The notes under the pieces were generated by a model. It made no database searches. It saw nothing but the letters and a program-made list of their open reading frames with translations, and was not told the origin of the DNA. DNA of 64,000 nucleotides, taken from positions 372,001-436,000 of the forward strand of contig MKSR01000008.1 of assembly GCA_001898145.1 (NCBI GenBank), given 5' to 3'. Positions 1 to 7,979 of this stretch are shown here, one piece after another. This DNA is from Dyadobacter sp. 50-39. Lineage in GTDB: Bacteria > Bacteroidota > Bacteroidia > Cytophagales > Spirosomataceae. The position numbers and the translations under genes are program-made. Numbering within the stretch: position 1 is the stretch's first letter; each line of letters starts with the position of its first letter.

Positions 1-1232
1 TCGGGACGCCTGAGAGCGTGGGTATCGACGGTAATTCGCTCAAAAAAATCGATGAAATTGCCAACGCGGCGGTGAATGACCATGTATTTCCCGGCTGCGA
101 GGTGCTGGTAGCCCGACAAGGCAAGATTATTTACGAAAAGCAGTTCGGCGGGCTGAGCTACCGCACCACCGACCGAGTAACGCCTGAAACCATTTACGAC
201 CTGGCCTCACTCACCAAAGTTTCGGCCACATTACAGGCTGTGATGCTCCTTTACGACCGGAAACAGATCAGTCTGGACGAGAAAGCTTCGAAATACCTCC
301 CGGAACTGGCTGGTACCAATAAGCAGAACTTCACCGTCCGCGACTTGCTCCTGCACCGCTCGGGGCTCATTTCTTTCTATCCATCGCTTTGGGACAGGAC
401 CAAAACCAGCGCCGGAGGCCTGCTGCCTGAATATTACAGTTCAAAACAAGACACGGCCTATTATTTACAGGTAGCACCCAAACTTTTTGCCAAACCTGCC
501 TTGCGCGATTCGGTGTGGAAATGGGTGGTGGAATCTCCTATGAACAACCGCCGCGACCGCGCCGGTAACTACGGGTACCTTTACAGCGATCTTGGCTTTC
601 TGACGCTTCAAAAAATAGTTGAAAAAATAACCGGCCAGCCCCTGGATATTTTTGTGGCCGCCAACATTTACGAGCCGCTGGGACTGCCTTATCTCGGCTT
701 CAATCCCCTGCGCCGTTTTCCTGAAAAACAGATTGCGCCTACGGAACAGGATTACCGTTTTCGCGGGCAGTTACTCCAAGGGACCGTGCATGATCAGATG
801 GCGGCCATTGTAGGCGGTGTTTCGGGACATGCGGGGCTTTTCGGTACCGCCCGTGACCTTGCCGTCTTACTGCAGATGAACTTGTGGAAGGGCAATTATG
901 CCGGCAAACGCTATTACGAACAGGCTACCGTGCCATTTTTTTCGCGCTTGTACGACGAATCGCACCACCGCGGATTAGGCTGGGACAAAGCACCCGCAGA
1001 CGGCAACAGTTCCTACGTTTCAGCACAGGCGTCGGTAAACTCATTCGGGCACACCGGCTTTACGGGTACTATGGTGTGGGTGGATCCGGAGGAAGATATT
1101 GTGTTTGTATTTCTTTCCAACCGCGTGAACCCGGATGCCGAAAACACTGCCATTACCACCCAACGTACACGGCGAAAAATCCAGGACGTAGTGTATAGTT
1201 CGTTGATCCAACGGAAAAGCCAGCTTCCATAA
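1..1232 (+). CDS. Serine hydrolase (beta-lactamase-like) domain, 3' part of a longer gene
   Basis: The reading frame is open to the left edge of the window; the GTG at 18 is simply its first possible start codon, so the true start is probably upstream. The visible part is a complete penicillin-binding/beta-lactamase class C-type domain: the catalytic S-x-x-K (Ser codon at 207, Lys at 216, in SLTK), a Y-S-D in place of the usual Y-x-N, and HTG for the KTG motif near the C-terminus. The first visible residues (GTPESVGID) resemble the linker found where this domain follows a GH3 N-acetylglucosaminidase domain in Bacteroidota. I therefore infer a two-domain envelope enzyme acting on cell-wall sugars or peptides. 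The serine-hydrolase fold is firm; the fusion is an inference because the first domain lies outside the window. Confidence 0.85.
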   Translation, partial: GTPESVGIDGNSLKKIDEIANAAVNDHVFPGCEVLVARQGKIIYEKQFGGLSYRTTDRVTPETIYDLASLTKVSATLQAVMLLYDRKQISLDEKASKYLPELAGTNKQNFTVRDLLLHRSGLISFYPSLWDRTKTSAGGLLPEYYSSKQDTAYYLQVAPKLFAKPALRDSVWKWVVESPMNNRRDRAGNYGYLYSDLGFLTLQKIVEKITGQPLDIFVAANIYEPLGLPYLGFNPLRRFPEKQIAPTEQDYRFRGQLLQGTVHDQMAAIVGGVSGHAGLFGTARDLAVLLQMNLWKGNYAGKRYYEQATVPFFSRLYDESHHRGLGWDKAPADGNSSYVSAQASVNSFGHTGFTGTMVWVDPEEDIVFVFLSNRVNPDAENTAITTQRTRRKIQDVVYSSLIQRKSQLP

Positions 1233-1309
1233 ATCACCTTCAGGGTATTTGAAAAATATCTCTAACTTTACCAGTCAAAAGGTTAGCGGAAAGATATTAA
1301 GACAGATAC

Positions 1310-4300
1310 ATGAAAAAAACATTTATTAAAGAGAGTTTCCTTACCATTTTCGCCACGCTATTCAGCCTGGCAGCTTCATTCGGACAGACTACGATTACAC
1401 TAGATCCGATCACTTCTTTATCCTATTGTGCTGGAAGTAATATTACCGTCTCTTTCGCCACTACCGGCACTTTTACGGGCGGAAATACCTTTACAGCCCA
1501 GCTTTCGGATGAGACCGGCTCATTTACTACTCCGAAAGCTACCAAGTCCGGGGCTTCGCCGATTTCAATTACAATACCCGGAAATGCAACTGCGGGAGCA
1601 ACATATAAAGTGCGGGTGGTTGCATCTGCGCCTGCGACCACGAGCAATGAAAGCGGGGCTATTACCGTAGAAGTCGCACCTGGCGCACCAGGTGTTACAA
1701 ATAAAAGCTATAATGTCGGGGACACACCGGTTTCGCTGGCCTTGTCTGTGACAGGCACCAACCTGTTGTGGTATACCGCGGCAGGCGGTGGCACCGGATC
1801 GGCCACAGCTCCTACAATTTCGACTACCTCTCCGGGAACATTCAGCCATTGGGTAACACAATCCACCTCGGGCGGATGTGAAAGTCCAAGAGCCAAAATC
1901 GATGTAATCGTTTCGGCGGCTTGCGTTCCACCACCTGCTCCGGGTGTAACAAATAAAAACTATACAGTGGGTGATACGCCAGTTTCGCTCGCGTTGTCGG
2001 TGACCGGAACTAACCTTTTATGGTATGCAGCGGCAACCGGCGGCACGGGTTCGGCCACAGTTCCCGTAATTTCGACTGCGTCGGCAGGCACTTTCAGCTA
2101 TTGGGTGACACAATCCGATTCGCCAGGATCGTGCGAAAGCCCGAGAGCCAAAATTGACGTCATTGTGACGGCTGCCTGCACGCCACCTCCCGCACCAGCG
2201 GTAACTAATAAAAGCTACACAGTTGGCGACACTCCTGCCTCCCTTACATCATCGGTAACGGGAACTAACCTGCTCTGGTATTCAGCGGCGACAGGGGGTA
2301 CTGGCTCATCAACAATTCCGACCGTTTCAACTGCCTCAGCAGGCACGTTCAGCTTTTGGGTAACACAATCCGCTTCACCCGGATCATGCGAGAGCCCGAG
2401 AGCTAAAATCGATATAGTCGTTTCCAACTGTACCCCATCCCCTGCTCCTGGCGTAGCCGACATTGCATTCTGCTTGAATGGTGCTACTACGAAGTTAACC
2501 GCGACGGGTACAAGCCTGAAATGGTACGACAGCAATGGAAATGCCGTCGGTACTGCTCCGACACCCGCCAATTCTCCGGCAGGCGTCACAAGTTATTTCG
2601 TTACCCAGAAAGTGGGATCGGGTTGCGAAAGCCCCAAGGCGGAAATTAAGGTAACCATCCGCGAGACTCCGGCACCTGCTGCCATATCGCCGGTTGAATA
2701 CTGCCTCAATGAAAAAGCGACTGCGCTCACCGCTACCGGCACTGACCTGAAATGGTATATGTCCTCTACCAACGGGACGGCGCTTACCTCGACCCCGACG
2801 CCCGTCACCACCGCGACAGGAACCACCCGGTATTATGTATCTCAGACCTTGAACGGATGCGAAAGCATTCAGAGAAAAGAAGTGGCCGTGGTTGTTAAAA
2901 ACCCTTCCACTGCACCTACTGTCACCGCTACCGTAAACCTTTGCCAAAATTCCAATGCAGCGCCATTGACAGCAACCGGTTCGGGGCTCAAATGGTACAC
3001 CGCCGCCAGCGGAGGCACAGCGCTGGACGCGGCTCCATCGCCAGTTACAACGGCTGTGGGCACCACCAGCTATTACGTGAGCCAGACCGCCGCAGGATTC
3101 TGCGAAGGGCCGAGGGCTAAAATCGATGTGGTCATTAAAGATACTCCTGCGGCTCCTGCCGTAGTAACGCCTGTCAATTACTGCGTTGGTGCAAAACCTG
3201 TGGCATTGACTCCCTCAGGCGGCGTTTACAAATGGTATACCTCACCCACCGGTGGCACCGGTTCCGGCACGGCGCCCACGCCAAGCGCAACTGCCGCAGG
3301 CACTATATCTTATTACGTAACCCAATCCAATACTTACGGCAGCCTTTCCTGCGAAAGCCCGCGCGCCAAACTGGATGTGGTTATCAATGCGACGCCCGCG
3401 GCTGTGAGCAAATTGGATGCATCTTTCTGCCAGGAACGCACCGACAAAAACTATACATTCCCGACGCAAGCCGAAGCAGGCAACAGTCTGAACTGGTATA
3501 CTGCTGCAACCGGCGGCACTGCCAGCACCACTACGCCTTCCATTAACCTGAAAGACGCGAAAGAAACAGCTTTCTACGTAACACAGGTAACCAGCAAAGG
3601 TTGCGAAAGCACCACCCGCGTTTTGCAAAAAGTACTCGTTAAACCACTTCCCGGTCTGCCAACCATTGCACAATCTTTGATCGAATATTGTCAGTTTATC
3701 CCTGCAAAACCTCTGGAAGCAACTGCCGTTACCAATGCTGCATTGAACTGGTTTGGTACTGACGCGACAGGCGGTACATCAAGCCCAAGCGCCCCCACCC
3801 CATCCACTGCCGAAGGCGGAACGACTTCTTACTACGTCGCGCAGACATTGGCCGGTTGTATCGGCGATCGCGCCAAGATCGACGTGAAAGTGAATACCAC
3901 GCCGAAACCAGCTACCAAAACATACCTCGAATATTGCCAGAACGAAAAAGCCACCGCACTCGACGCTACCGGAACCATTTTGAAATGGTATCGCGAAGCA
4001 GGCGGCACCGACTGGCAGGGCGTTCCTTTTATTCCGTTTACGGAGAAAGTACAGGACTACTCGTTCTACGTGACGCAAACCGGCTCGAACGGCTGCGAAA
4101 GCCCGAAAGAAGAGATTAAAATACATATCAAATCACTTCCTTCCGCGACGATCTCGGGTAACGCTACCATCGATCTCGGACAGTCCGCGAACATCAACAT
4201 CAAGTTTACCGGCGACGGACCATGGATTTACGTCCTTTCGAACGGGGTTACAGACACCACCGATCAGGCCGACCATCAGGTGCAGGTTAAACCGAGCACG

Positions 4301-5215
4301 ACCACCAGCTACCTCGTCACCGAAGTATCCAATGCTTGCGGCAAAGGTATCCCTATCGGCAGCGCGCTGGTGACTGTGAAAGTGCCTACCATCAACTCGG
4401 GCAGCCCGTCCGTTTCGGAAGTTTGCGCAGGCAAGCCATTCACGGTGCCGTTCCAGCAATCGGGCGATTTCCCTGCGGGTAACACCTTCAAATTGCAGGT
4501 AGCCACCCAAAACACCGATGCGCGGTTTTTCACCATACCATCGACGGCCACTGCGAACACGGTAACAGCCACTTTCCCCGATACGACCAAAGGCGGGACG
4601 TTCTTCGTACGCGTGATCAGCTCCGGCGCCAATCCGGAATTTACCGTAAAAGGAAGCGTAAGCTCGATCACCATCAACGCTAGTCCGCTGCCGGTGGCCA
4701 CATTGACGGGCAATCAAACCATTCTTGTAGGCGAAACGGCCGACCTCAAAGCCGATATCACCGGAAAAGGCCCCTGGACCATTACATTGAACAATGGAAC
4801 GAAAGACACGCTGATCACCGCGAATGCCACTCCTTTCACGTTCAAGCTGGCGCCGAGAACTACGACCACCTACGCCATTACCAAAGTGACCAATGGTTGT
4901 GGAAACGGCACGGGTGTGGGTACGGCAAGGGTACAGGTTGACCCGATCCTGGGTGTAGAGCCACCTGCTCCTGCCGACTGGGCGAAGGTTTATCCAACGG
5001 TGATCAACGGCAAATGCACGGTGGAAGTTACAGGCACGATTTCGCCGAAGCAGGCAAAAATCGAAGTGGTAGACCTCAACGGCCGCTCGCGCTCGACCCA
5101 GGCTATCAAACAATCCAAAACAGAGGTTGATTTCGGCAATTATCCTTCGGGACTTTACCTGCTGCGCATTCAGAACGGCAACCTGACCACCGTTCAGCGC
5201 GTGATGAAACCCTGA
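1310..5215 (+). CDS. Large secreted Ig-like repeat protein with T9SS sorting domain
   Basis: A 1301-residue protein with an N-terminal signal peptide ending near SFGQ. After an opening beta-sandwich module come about ten tandem repeats of 75-85 residues. Their common pattern is a central L-x-W-Y, a GGT turn, SYYVTQ or similar, then CESPRAKI, as in Ig-like repeats of Bacteroidota surface proteins. The first three repeats are nearly identical and have lost the early Cys (VGDTP replaces Y-C), suggesting recent duplication. Two further beta-sandwich modules follow. The last 80 residues (VYPTVINGKCTVEV, then a final KP) are a T9SS type A sorting domain, so the protein should be exported through the type IX system and held at the cell surface. 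The ligand is unknown; an adhesin or matrix role is likely. A terminator follows directly. Confidence 0.88.
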   Translation: MKKTFIKESFLTIFATLFSLAASFGQTTITLDPITSLSYCAGSNITVSFATTGTFTGGNTFTAQLSDETGSFTTPKATKSGASPISITIPGNATAGATYKVRVVASAPATTSNESGAITVEVAPGAPGVTNKSYNVGDTPVSLALSVTGTNLLWYTAAGGGTGSATAPTISTTSPGTFSHWVTQSTSGGCESPRAKIDVIVSAACVPPPAPGVTNKNYTVGDTPVSLALSVTGTNLLWYAAATGGTGSATVPVISTASAGTFSYWVTQSDSPGSCESPRAKIDVIVTAACTPPPAPAVTNKSYTVGDTPASLTSSVTGTNLLWYSAATGGTGSSTIPTVSTASAGTFSFWVTQSASPGSCESPRAKIDIVVSNCTPSPAPGVADIAFCLNGATTKLTATGTSLKWYDSNGNAVGTAPTPANSPAGVTSYFVTQKVGSGCESPKAEIKVTIRETPAPAAISPVEYCLNEKATALTATGTDLKWYMSSTNGTALTSTPTPVTTATGTTRYYVSQTLNGCESIQRKEVAVVVKNPSTAPTVTATVNLCQNSNAAPLTATGSGLKWYTAASGGTALDAAPSPVTTAVGTTSYYVSQTAAGFCEGPRAKIDVVIKDTPAAPAVVTPVNYCVGAKPVALTPSGGVYKWYTSPTGGTGSGTAPTPSATAAGTISYYVTQSNTYGSLSCESPRAKLDVVINATPAAVSKLDASFCQERTDKNYTFPTQAEAGNSLNWYTAATGGTASTTTPSINLKDAKETAFYVTQVTSKGCESTTRVLQKVLVKPLPGLPTIAQSLIEYCQFIPAKPLEATAVTNAALNWFGTDATGGTSSPSAPTPSTAEGGTTSYYVAQTLAGCIGDRAKIDVKVNTTPKPATKTYLEYCQNEKATALDATGTILKWYREAGGTDWQGVPFIPFTEKVQDYSFYVTQTGSNGCESPKEEIKIHIKSLPSATISGNATIDLGQSANINIKFTGDGPWIYVLSNGVTDTTDQADHQVQVKPSTTTSYLVTEVSNACGKGIPIGSALVTVKVPTINSGSPSVSEVCAGKPFTVPFQQSGDFPAGNTFKLQVATQNTDARFFTIPSTATANTVTATFPDTTKGGTFFVRVISSGANPEFTVKGSVSSITINASPLPVATLTGNQTILVGETADLKADITGKGPWTITLNNGTKDTLITANATPFTFKLAPRTTTTYAITKVTNGCGNGTGVGTARVQVDPILGVEPPAPADWAKVYPTVINGKCTVEVTGTISPKQAKIEVVDLNGRSRSTQAIKQSKTEVDFGNYPSGLYLLRIQNGNLTTVQRVMKP

Positions 5216-5235
5216 TAACTCGTTTTAGCAATAAC

Positions 5236-5277
5236 ACGGGACATTTGTTGCAATGCAATGAATGTCCCGTTTTCTTT
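5236..5277 (+). terminator. Intrinsic terminator of the Ig-repeat gene
   Basis: Ten-base perfect arms, ACGGGACATT (5236-5245) and AATGTCCCGT (5261-5270), are followed by TTTTCTTT. It sits 20 bases after the stop of the Ig-repeat gene and overlaps the first in-frame ATG of tadA (5262), which argues that tadA starts further downstream. Confidence 0.8.
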
Positions 5278-5285
5278 ACCACCCC

Positions 5286-5738
5286 ATGGATATACAGGCA
5301 GATATTATGGACCATTACTTTATGGAGGAAGCCCTCGGCCTCGCCCATAAGGCATTCGAAGAAGGTGAAATTCCCGTCGGGGCACTCGTGGTCGCCAAAG
5401 ACCGCATTATCGGCAGGGGCTACAACCAGACCGAACGGCTCAACGACGTCACCGCCCACGCCGAAATGATCGCCATTACTGCCGCCGCCGACCACCTTGG
5501 CTCGAAATACCTCACCGACTGCACCCTGTACGTCACCCTGGAACCGTGCGTGATGTGCGCCGGCGCGCTCTACTGGACGCAAATCAAGCGAGTCGTCATC
5601 GGCGCCAGCGATGAGAAGCGCGGATTTTCGAAGGTTGGCCAGCCCCTGCTGCACCCCAAAACCAAGCTCGTAACCGGCATTATGGCCACAGAATCCCAGC
5701 AGTTACTACTCAAATTTTTCAGGGGGTTAAGAACATAA
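5286..5738 (+). CDS. tadA: tRNA-specific adenosine deaminase TadA
   Basis: A 150-residue cytidine deaminase-fold zinc enzyme. It contains the zinc and proton-shuttle motif HAE and the second zinc motif PCVMC, with the usual spacing of TadA. The family converts A34 to inosine in the wobble position of tRNA-Arg(ACG) in the cytoplasm and is usually essential. An in-frame ATG at 5262 lies inside the right arm of the preceding terminator, so I take ATG 5286 (MDIQAD) as the start; ATG 5310 (MDHYF) is also possible. Length and composition are normal for the family. Superoxide dismutase follows 65 bases later on the same strand and is probably transcribed separately. Confidence 0.93.
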   Translation: MDIQADIMDHYFMEEALGLAHKAFEEGEIPVGALVVAKDRIIGRGYNQTERLNDVTAHAEMIAITAAADHLGSKYLTDCTLYVTLEPCVMCAGALYWTQIKRVVIGASDEKRGFSKVGQPLLHPKTKLVTGIMATESQQLLLKFFRGLRT

Positions 5739-5803
5739 AGCGGCATTCTGCTGTTAGCCTATCTGTTGAAACAATTTTTTTAATCATTTAAACTACACTG
5801 AAA

Positions 5804-6412
5804 ATGGCATTTACACTGGATCCCTTACCTTACGCAAACAATGCTCTGGAGCCACACTTCGACGCATTGACCATGGAGATACATCACGACCGTCACCACC
5901 AGGCTTATGTTACCAATTTGAATGCAGCGGTAGCAGGCACTGAGCTGGAAGGCAAAACCATAGAAGAAATCATTGCCAATATCAGCAAAGCGCCGGCACC
6001 CGTACGCAACAACGGCGGCGGTCACTGGAACCACTCATTTTTCTGGAAATCACTTTCATCGAATGGCGGCGGCGAACCAACCGGCAAATTAGGCGAAGCG
6101 ATCACCGCTAAATTCGGCTCATTTGCTGCATTCAAAGACGAGTTCAAAAAAGCTGCTACCGGCCGTTTCGGATCGGGCTGGGCTTGGCTGATCGTGAAAG
6201 AAGGCGGTGAAATCGCTATCACATCCACTCCAAACCAGGATAACCCATTGATGGACATCGCCGAAGTGAAAGGCACGCCCGTAATCGGCCTGGACGTATG
6301 GGAACACGCATACTACCTGAAATACCAAAACAAGCGCCCCGACTACATCGACGCCTACTGGAACGTTGTAGACTGGAAAGCTGCTGACGCACTGTACACT
6401 GCGGCTAAATAA
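5804..6412 (+). CDS. Superoxide dismutase, Fe/Mn family
   Basis: A 202-residue cytosolic Fe/Mn superoxide dismutase that disproportionates superoxide to oxygen and peroxide. The metal ligands are visible: His in the N-terminal HHDRHHQ helix, His in NHSFFW, and Asp and His in DVWEHAYY. The glycines before NHSFFW and the Gln in the NQDNP segment are more typical of Mn-type than Fe-type enzymes, but metal use cannot be settled from sequence; cambialistic enzymes are common in Bacteroidota. The protein begins [11 protein letters not shown] and is full length. There is no signal peptide. It stands alone between tadA and a tRNA gene. Confidence 0.95.
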   Translation: MAFTLDPLPYANNALEPHFDALTMEIHHDRHHQAYVTNLNAAVAGTELEGKTIEEIIANISKAPAPVRNNGGGHWNHSFFWKSLSSNGGGEPTGKLGEAITAKFGSFAAFKDEFKKAATGRFGSGWAWLIVKEGGEIAITSTPNQDNPLMDIAEVKGTPVIGLDVWEHAYYLKYQNKRPDYIDAYWNVVDWKAADALYTAAK

Positions 6413-6467
6413 CGAGGCTCAGTCCTCTGAAAGGGTTTGCAGTTTGTAAAAATTTTGTGAAAAAATC

Positions 6468-6497
6468 TTGCACGCTGCAAACCTTTTCCTAATTTTG
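6468..6497 (+). promoter_or_regulatory. Bacteroidetes-type promoter of tRNA-His
   Basis: A -33 TTG (6468-6470) and a -7 TAATTTTG (6490-6497, consensus TAnnTTTG) are separated by 19 bases, the spacing expected for the Bacteroidetes primary sigma factor. Transcription should start near 6503, about 37 bases before the tRNA. Confidence 0.72.
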
Positions 6498-6539
6498 TGT
6501 CCTCGAAACGGGGCAATCCCTCATTCGAGCCTAGTACAC

Positions 6540-6614
6540 GGAGGTTGTAGCTCAGTCGGTTAGAGCGCTAGATTGTGGTTCTAGAGGTCGCGGGTTCGAG
6601 ACCCGTCTCCCTCC
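6540..6614 (+). tRNA. tRNA-His (anticodon GTG)
   Basis: The cloverleaf is clear: D-arm GCTC/GAGC (6550-6553, 6563-6566), anticodon stem CTAGA/TCTAG around loop TTGTGGT with anticodon GTG at 6575-6577, and T-arm GCGGG/CCCGT around TTCGAGA (6595-6601). The histidine hallmark is present: an extra G-1 (6540) opposite C73 (6614). The CCA end is not encoded (CAA follows C73). In the acceptor stem, positions 5-68 and 6-67 read T-C and T-T, two adjacent mismatches. Confidence 0.93.
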
Positions 6615-6618
6615 CAAA

Positions 6619-6646
6619 AGGTCCTGATTTTTCAGGGCCTTTTTTT
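6619..6646 (+). terminator. Intrinsic terminator after tRNA-His
   Basis: A nine-base stem, AGGTCCTGA (6619-6627) with TCAGGGCCT (6632-6640) including one G-T wobble, a four-base T loop and a run of T. It ends the tRNA transcript. Confidence 0.82.
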
Positions 6647-6707
6647 GTGCGTATTCAAATGCGTGGCAAGCCTATTTCACCAGGTTGATAATCATCCATT
6701 CAATCCA

Positions 6708-7124
6708 TCAGAAGTCGTTCTTGTATCTGGCCGACAGGAAGTAAAGCTCTATAACTGCCCCAATACCTACTCCCACGCTATAACAAACCAAATCGCTCCA
6801 AACGAATGTGAATCCAAGTATCAAGGCCCCCAGCGGCGTTTGCCGGATCGCGTCTATCCATGGTGCGTGGTAGATTTGGCTGAGCTCGATGCATGCCGAA
6901 AAGCAAAGCGCGGCCGTTGCTACTTTCCAGGCCGCCCATTTGCGGAAAACAAATGCGAAACCAAAGAACACCATCATCGCCCACAAAACATCGCCGACAT
7001 ACACACGGATGAAAGCATAATGCCCCAACAAGCGGCGCGATAAAAAACCGGCTAGCATTACACCGGCGGTAAGTGAACCGTAAAGCAACCTATTCCTAGG
7101 CCGCACGGGCGAATTGTTGTGCAT
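6708..7124 (-). CDS. DUF2809-type small integral membrane protein (full copy)
   Basis: About 138 residues with four or five hydrophobic segments. The segment around YAFIRVYVGDVLWA and the later IELSQIYHAPWID followed by a hydrophobic helix match my memory of the DUF2809 (VanZ-like) membrane family. Function is unknown. I choose ATG 7124 (MHNNSPV); a TTG two codons upstream is possible. The gene lies 43 bases after the stop of the 95-residue gene on the same strand and is probably in its operon. A truncated second copy of the same gene is at 13070-13270. In this copy an extra G in the stretch upstream shifts the frame relative to the second copy, which removes a longer GTG-initiated version. 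Confidence 0.75.
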   Translation of the reverse strand: MHNNSPVRPRNRLLYGSLTAGVMLAGFLSRRLLGHYAFIRVYVGDVLWAMMVFFGFAFVFRKWAAWKVATAALCFSACIELSQIYHAPWIDAIRQTPLGALILGFTFVWSDLVCYSVGVGIGAVIELYFLSARYKNDF

Positions 7125-7167
7125 AAGCAAAAAACCAAAAAGGGACCGCCACCGCAGTCCCCACTTC

Positions 7168-7455
7168 CTAAACCTTTTCGTCCATCTTTTCGAAGCCCTC
7201 CCAAAGTACTTTCAAATCAAAGAGTGCGGACTTTTCCGCTGCGTCAAACGGAACGTCCGAATGGTAAAGCGCCAGATCGTGGACCATCCTCAGCGAATGC
7301 GCCAGTTCCTTGCAGCCCTGCGATTCGACAAGGTACCAGAATTCGGCTTGTGATTGCGTCAGCGGAATGCTGACGTTGGATGCGTGACGTGCATCATTCG
7401 TGGGGTTGACTGAATGTTCCTTTGAGTCAACACCTTCGCCATTTGACGTTTGCAT
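7168..7455 (-). CDS. Conserved 95-residue protein, copy 1, under a structured leader
   Basis: I do not recognise the family. The protein has a variable Ser/Asn-rich N-terminus (MQTSNGEG) and a helical, acidic C-terminal part containing SQAEFWYLVESQGC and FDLKVLWEGFEKM. No signal peptide or membrane segment is seen, so it is probably cytoplasmic. A paralog at 13313-13600 has the same length and differs at only three of the last 67 residues. The start at 7455 is supported because the ATG falls at the same place in both copies; an upstream in-frame ATG at 7563 lies in the leader and is not conserved. Translation is likely controlled by the leader, whose segment B can pair over this start codon. 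The DUF2809-type gene follows. Confidence 0.72.
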   Translation of the reverse strand: MQTSNGEGVDSKEHSVNPTNDARHASNVSIPLTQSQAEFWYLVESQGCKELAHSLRMVHDLALYHSDVPFDAAEKSALFDLKVLWEGFEKMDEKV

Positions 7456-7612
7456 GGTAAAATGGATTTTAGTAAAAATAAAGGAGAGGTCACTGCAAAC
7501 GTCAGCGATGGAACACATCGACCAGGCTTCGGGACTTTCACCCGTATGCCTCTCCAAGACCATTTTTTCCTGGTTACTATTAATTGTTCCATAATTTTAC
7601 TCTAACGTTTGC
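7456..7612 (-). promoter_or_regulatory. Structured 5' leader with alternative pairing over the start codon, copy 1
   Basis: Read on the minus strand, the leader begins at or near segment A (7602-7612, GCAAACGTTAG). Next comes a core closed by GGAGAGG/CCTCTCC (7555-7549 with 7489-7483). The core holds a hairpin CGGG-TGAAAGT-CCCG (7544-7530), a second hairpin CGATG/CATCG, and segment B (7504-7494, TGACGTTTGCA). After the core comes segment A' (7454-7444, TGCAAACGTCA), which overlaps the AUG. B pairs perfectly with A' over 11 bases and with A over about 11 bases including one wobble. The two pairings exclude each other. The second leader at 13601-13763 has the same architecture with compensated changes. 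I infer a translational switch; the ligand or signal is unknown. Confidence 0.6.
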
Positions 7613-7616
7613 GGGG

Positions 7617-7624
7617 CAAATATA
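7617..7624 (-). promoter_or_regulatory. -7 box of the leader/95-residue gene promoter, copy 1
   Basis: TATATTTG on the minus strand fits TAnnTTTG. Transcription would begin about five bases downstream, at segment A. No clear -33 TTG is visible. The same octamer at the same distance precedes the second copy. Confidence 0.55.
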
Positions 7625-7789
7625 GGGAAATATCCGATGCTTCGAAGACGACATAATCCACAGCTAACACACGCCCGCAGGCTAAAAGCAGTTAAACCGA
7701 CGGACATTGTTAGCGGTATGGATGCCGAGCCATGGATTGATTCCACCCGCCAGAAAACGGATGCGTCTACACGCATTCAGTGGTCACCT

Positions 7790-7849
7790 ACTGCGCTTGA
7801 CATTATCGAGAAACCTTGGCTCTCTGGGCGGTCGAAAGGTAGTAAGTAA
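7790..7849 (+). pseudogene. Remnant of the 3' end of an ABM-domain gene
   Basis: The end of this stretch encodes EKPWLSG then SK and stop, matching LKPWLSG...SK at the end of the intact monooxygenase-like gene at 13821-14357. The similarity continues past the stop: CACCTCAGCGCACCG occurs about 25 bases downstream of the stop in both places. The rest of the gene is absent here. It is the right-hand edge of the duplicated segment. The remainder of 7625-7979 holds no other gene I can support. Confidence 0.6.
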
Positions 7850-7979
7850 GAGCAATGGTAATAAGCTTTTGCACCTCAGCGCACCGAAAGGTACAAAGCA
7901 AAAAGTGACGGATTCAAATCCATTGGGGGCCGCCTAGGCGCTACTTACCGCGGCTGGGTGGTTTAGCATGGGCTGGAAG

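Noticed and set aside
1235-1309. TAACTTTA before the Ig-repeat gene as a -7 box
   Set aside because: It deviates from TAnnTTTG at the last base and no -33 TTG at suitable spacing was found, so I did not list it.
4133-5113. Long antisense frame (326 codons) opposite the Ig-repeat gene
   Set aside because: It lies wholly within a well-supported gene on the other strand; similar long shadows occur opposite SusC, the RND permease and purM because of codon bias.
7483-7555. The leader core read as a tRNA on either strand (GGAGAGG/CCTCTCC as acceptor)
   Set aside because: The T-arm-like hairpin is not next to the acceptor in the correct order, and no anticodon arm fits.
7359-7592. Minus-strand frame through the first leader containing WRGIRVKVP, and its equivalent at 13561-13743
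   Set aside because: The conserved peptide wording comes from the conserved RNA hairpin CGGG-TGARAGT-CCCG. Outside the hairpin the two frames differ and neither has a plausible start, so this is RNA conservation, not protein.
7444-7612. Group II intron EBS/IBS pairing, retron msr/msd, or IS110-type bridge RNA as explanation for the A/B/A' segments
   Set aside because: No reverse transcriptase or recombinase is nearby, no intron domain V or GTGYG end is seen, and a promoter -7 box sits just before A. A leader switch explains more. Target-site duplication is kept as the main alternative.
7904-7925. GGATTCAAATCC resembling a tRNA T-arm
   Set aside because: No D-arm, anticodon arm or acceptor stem can be built around it.
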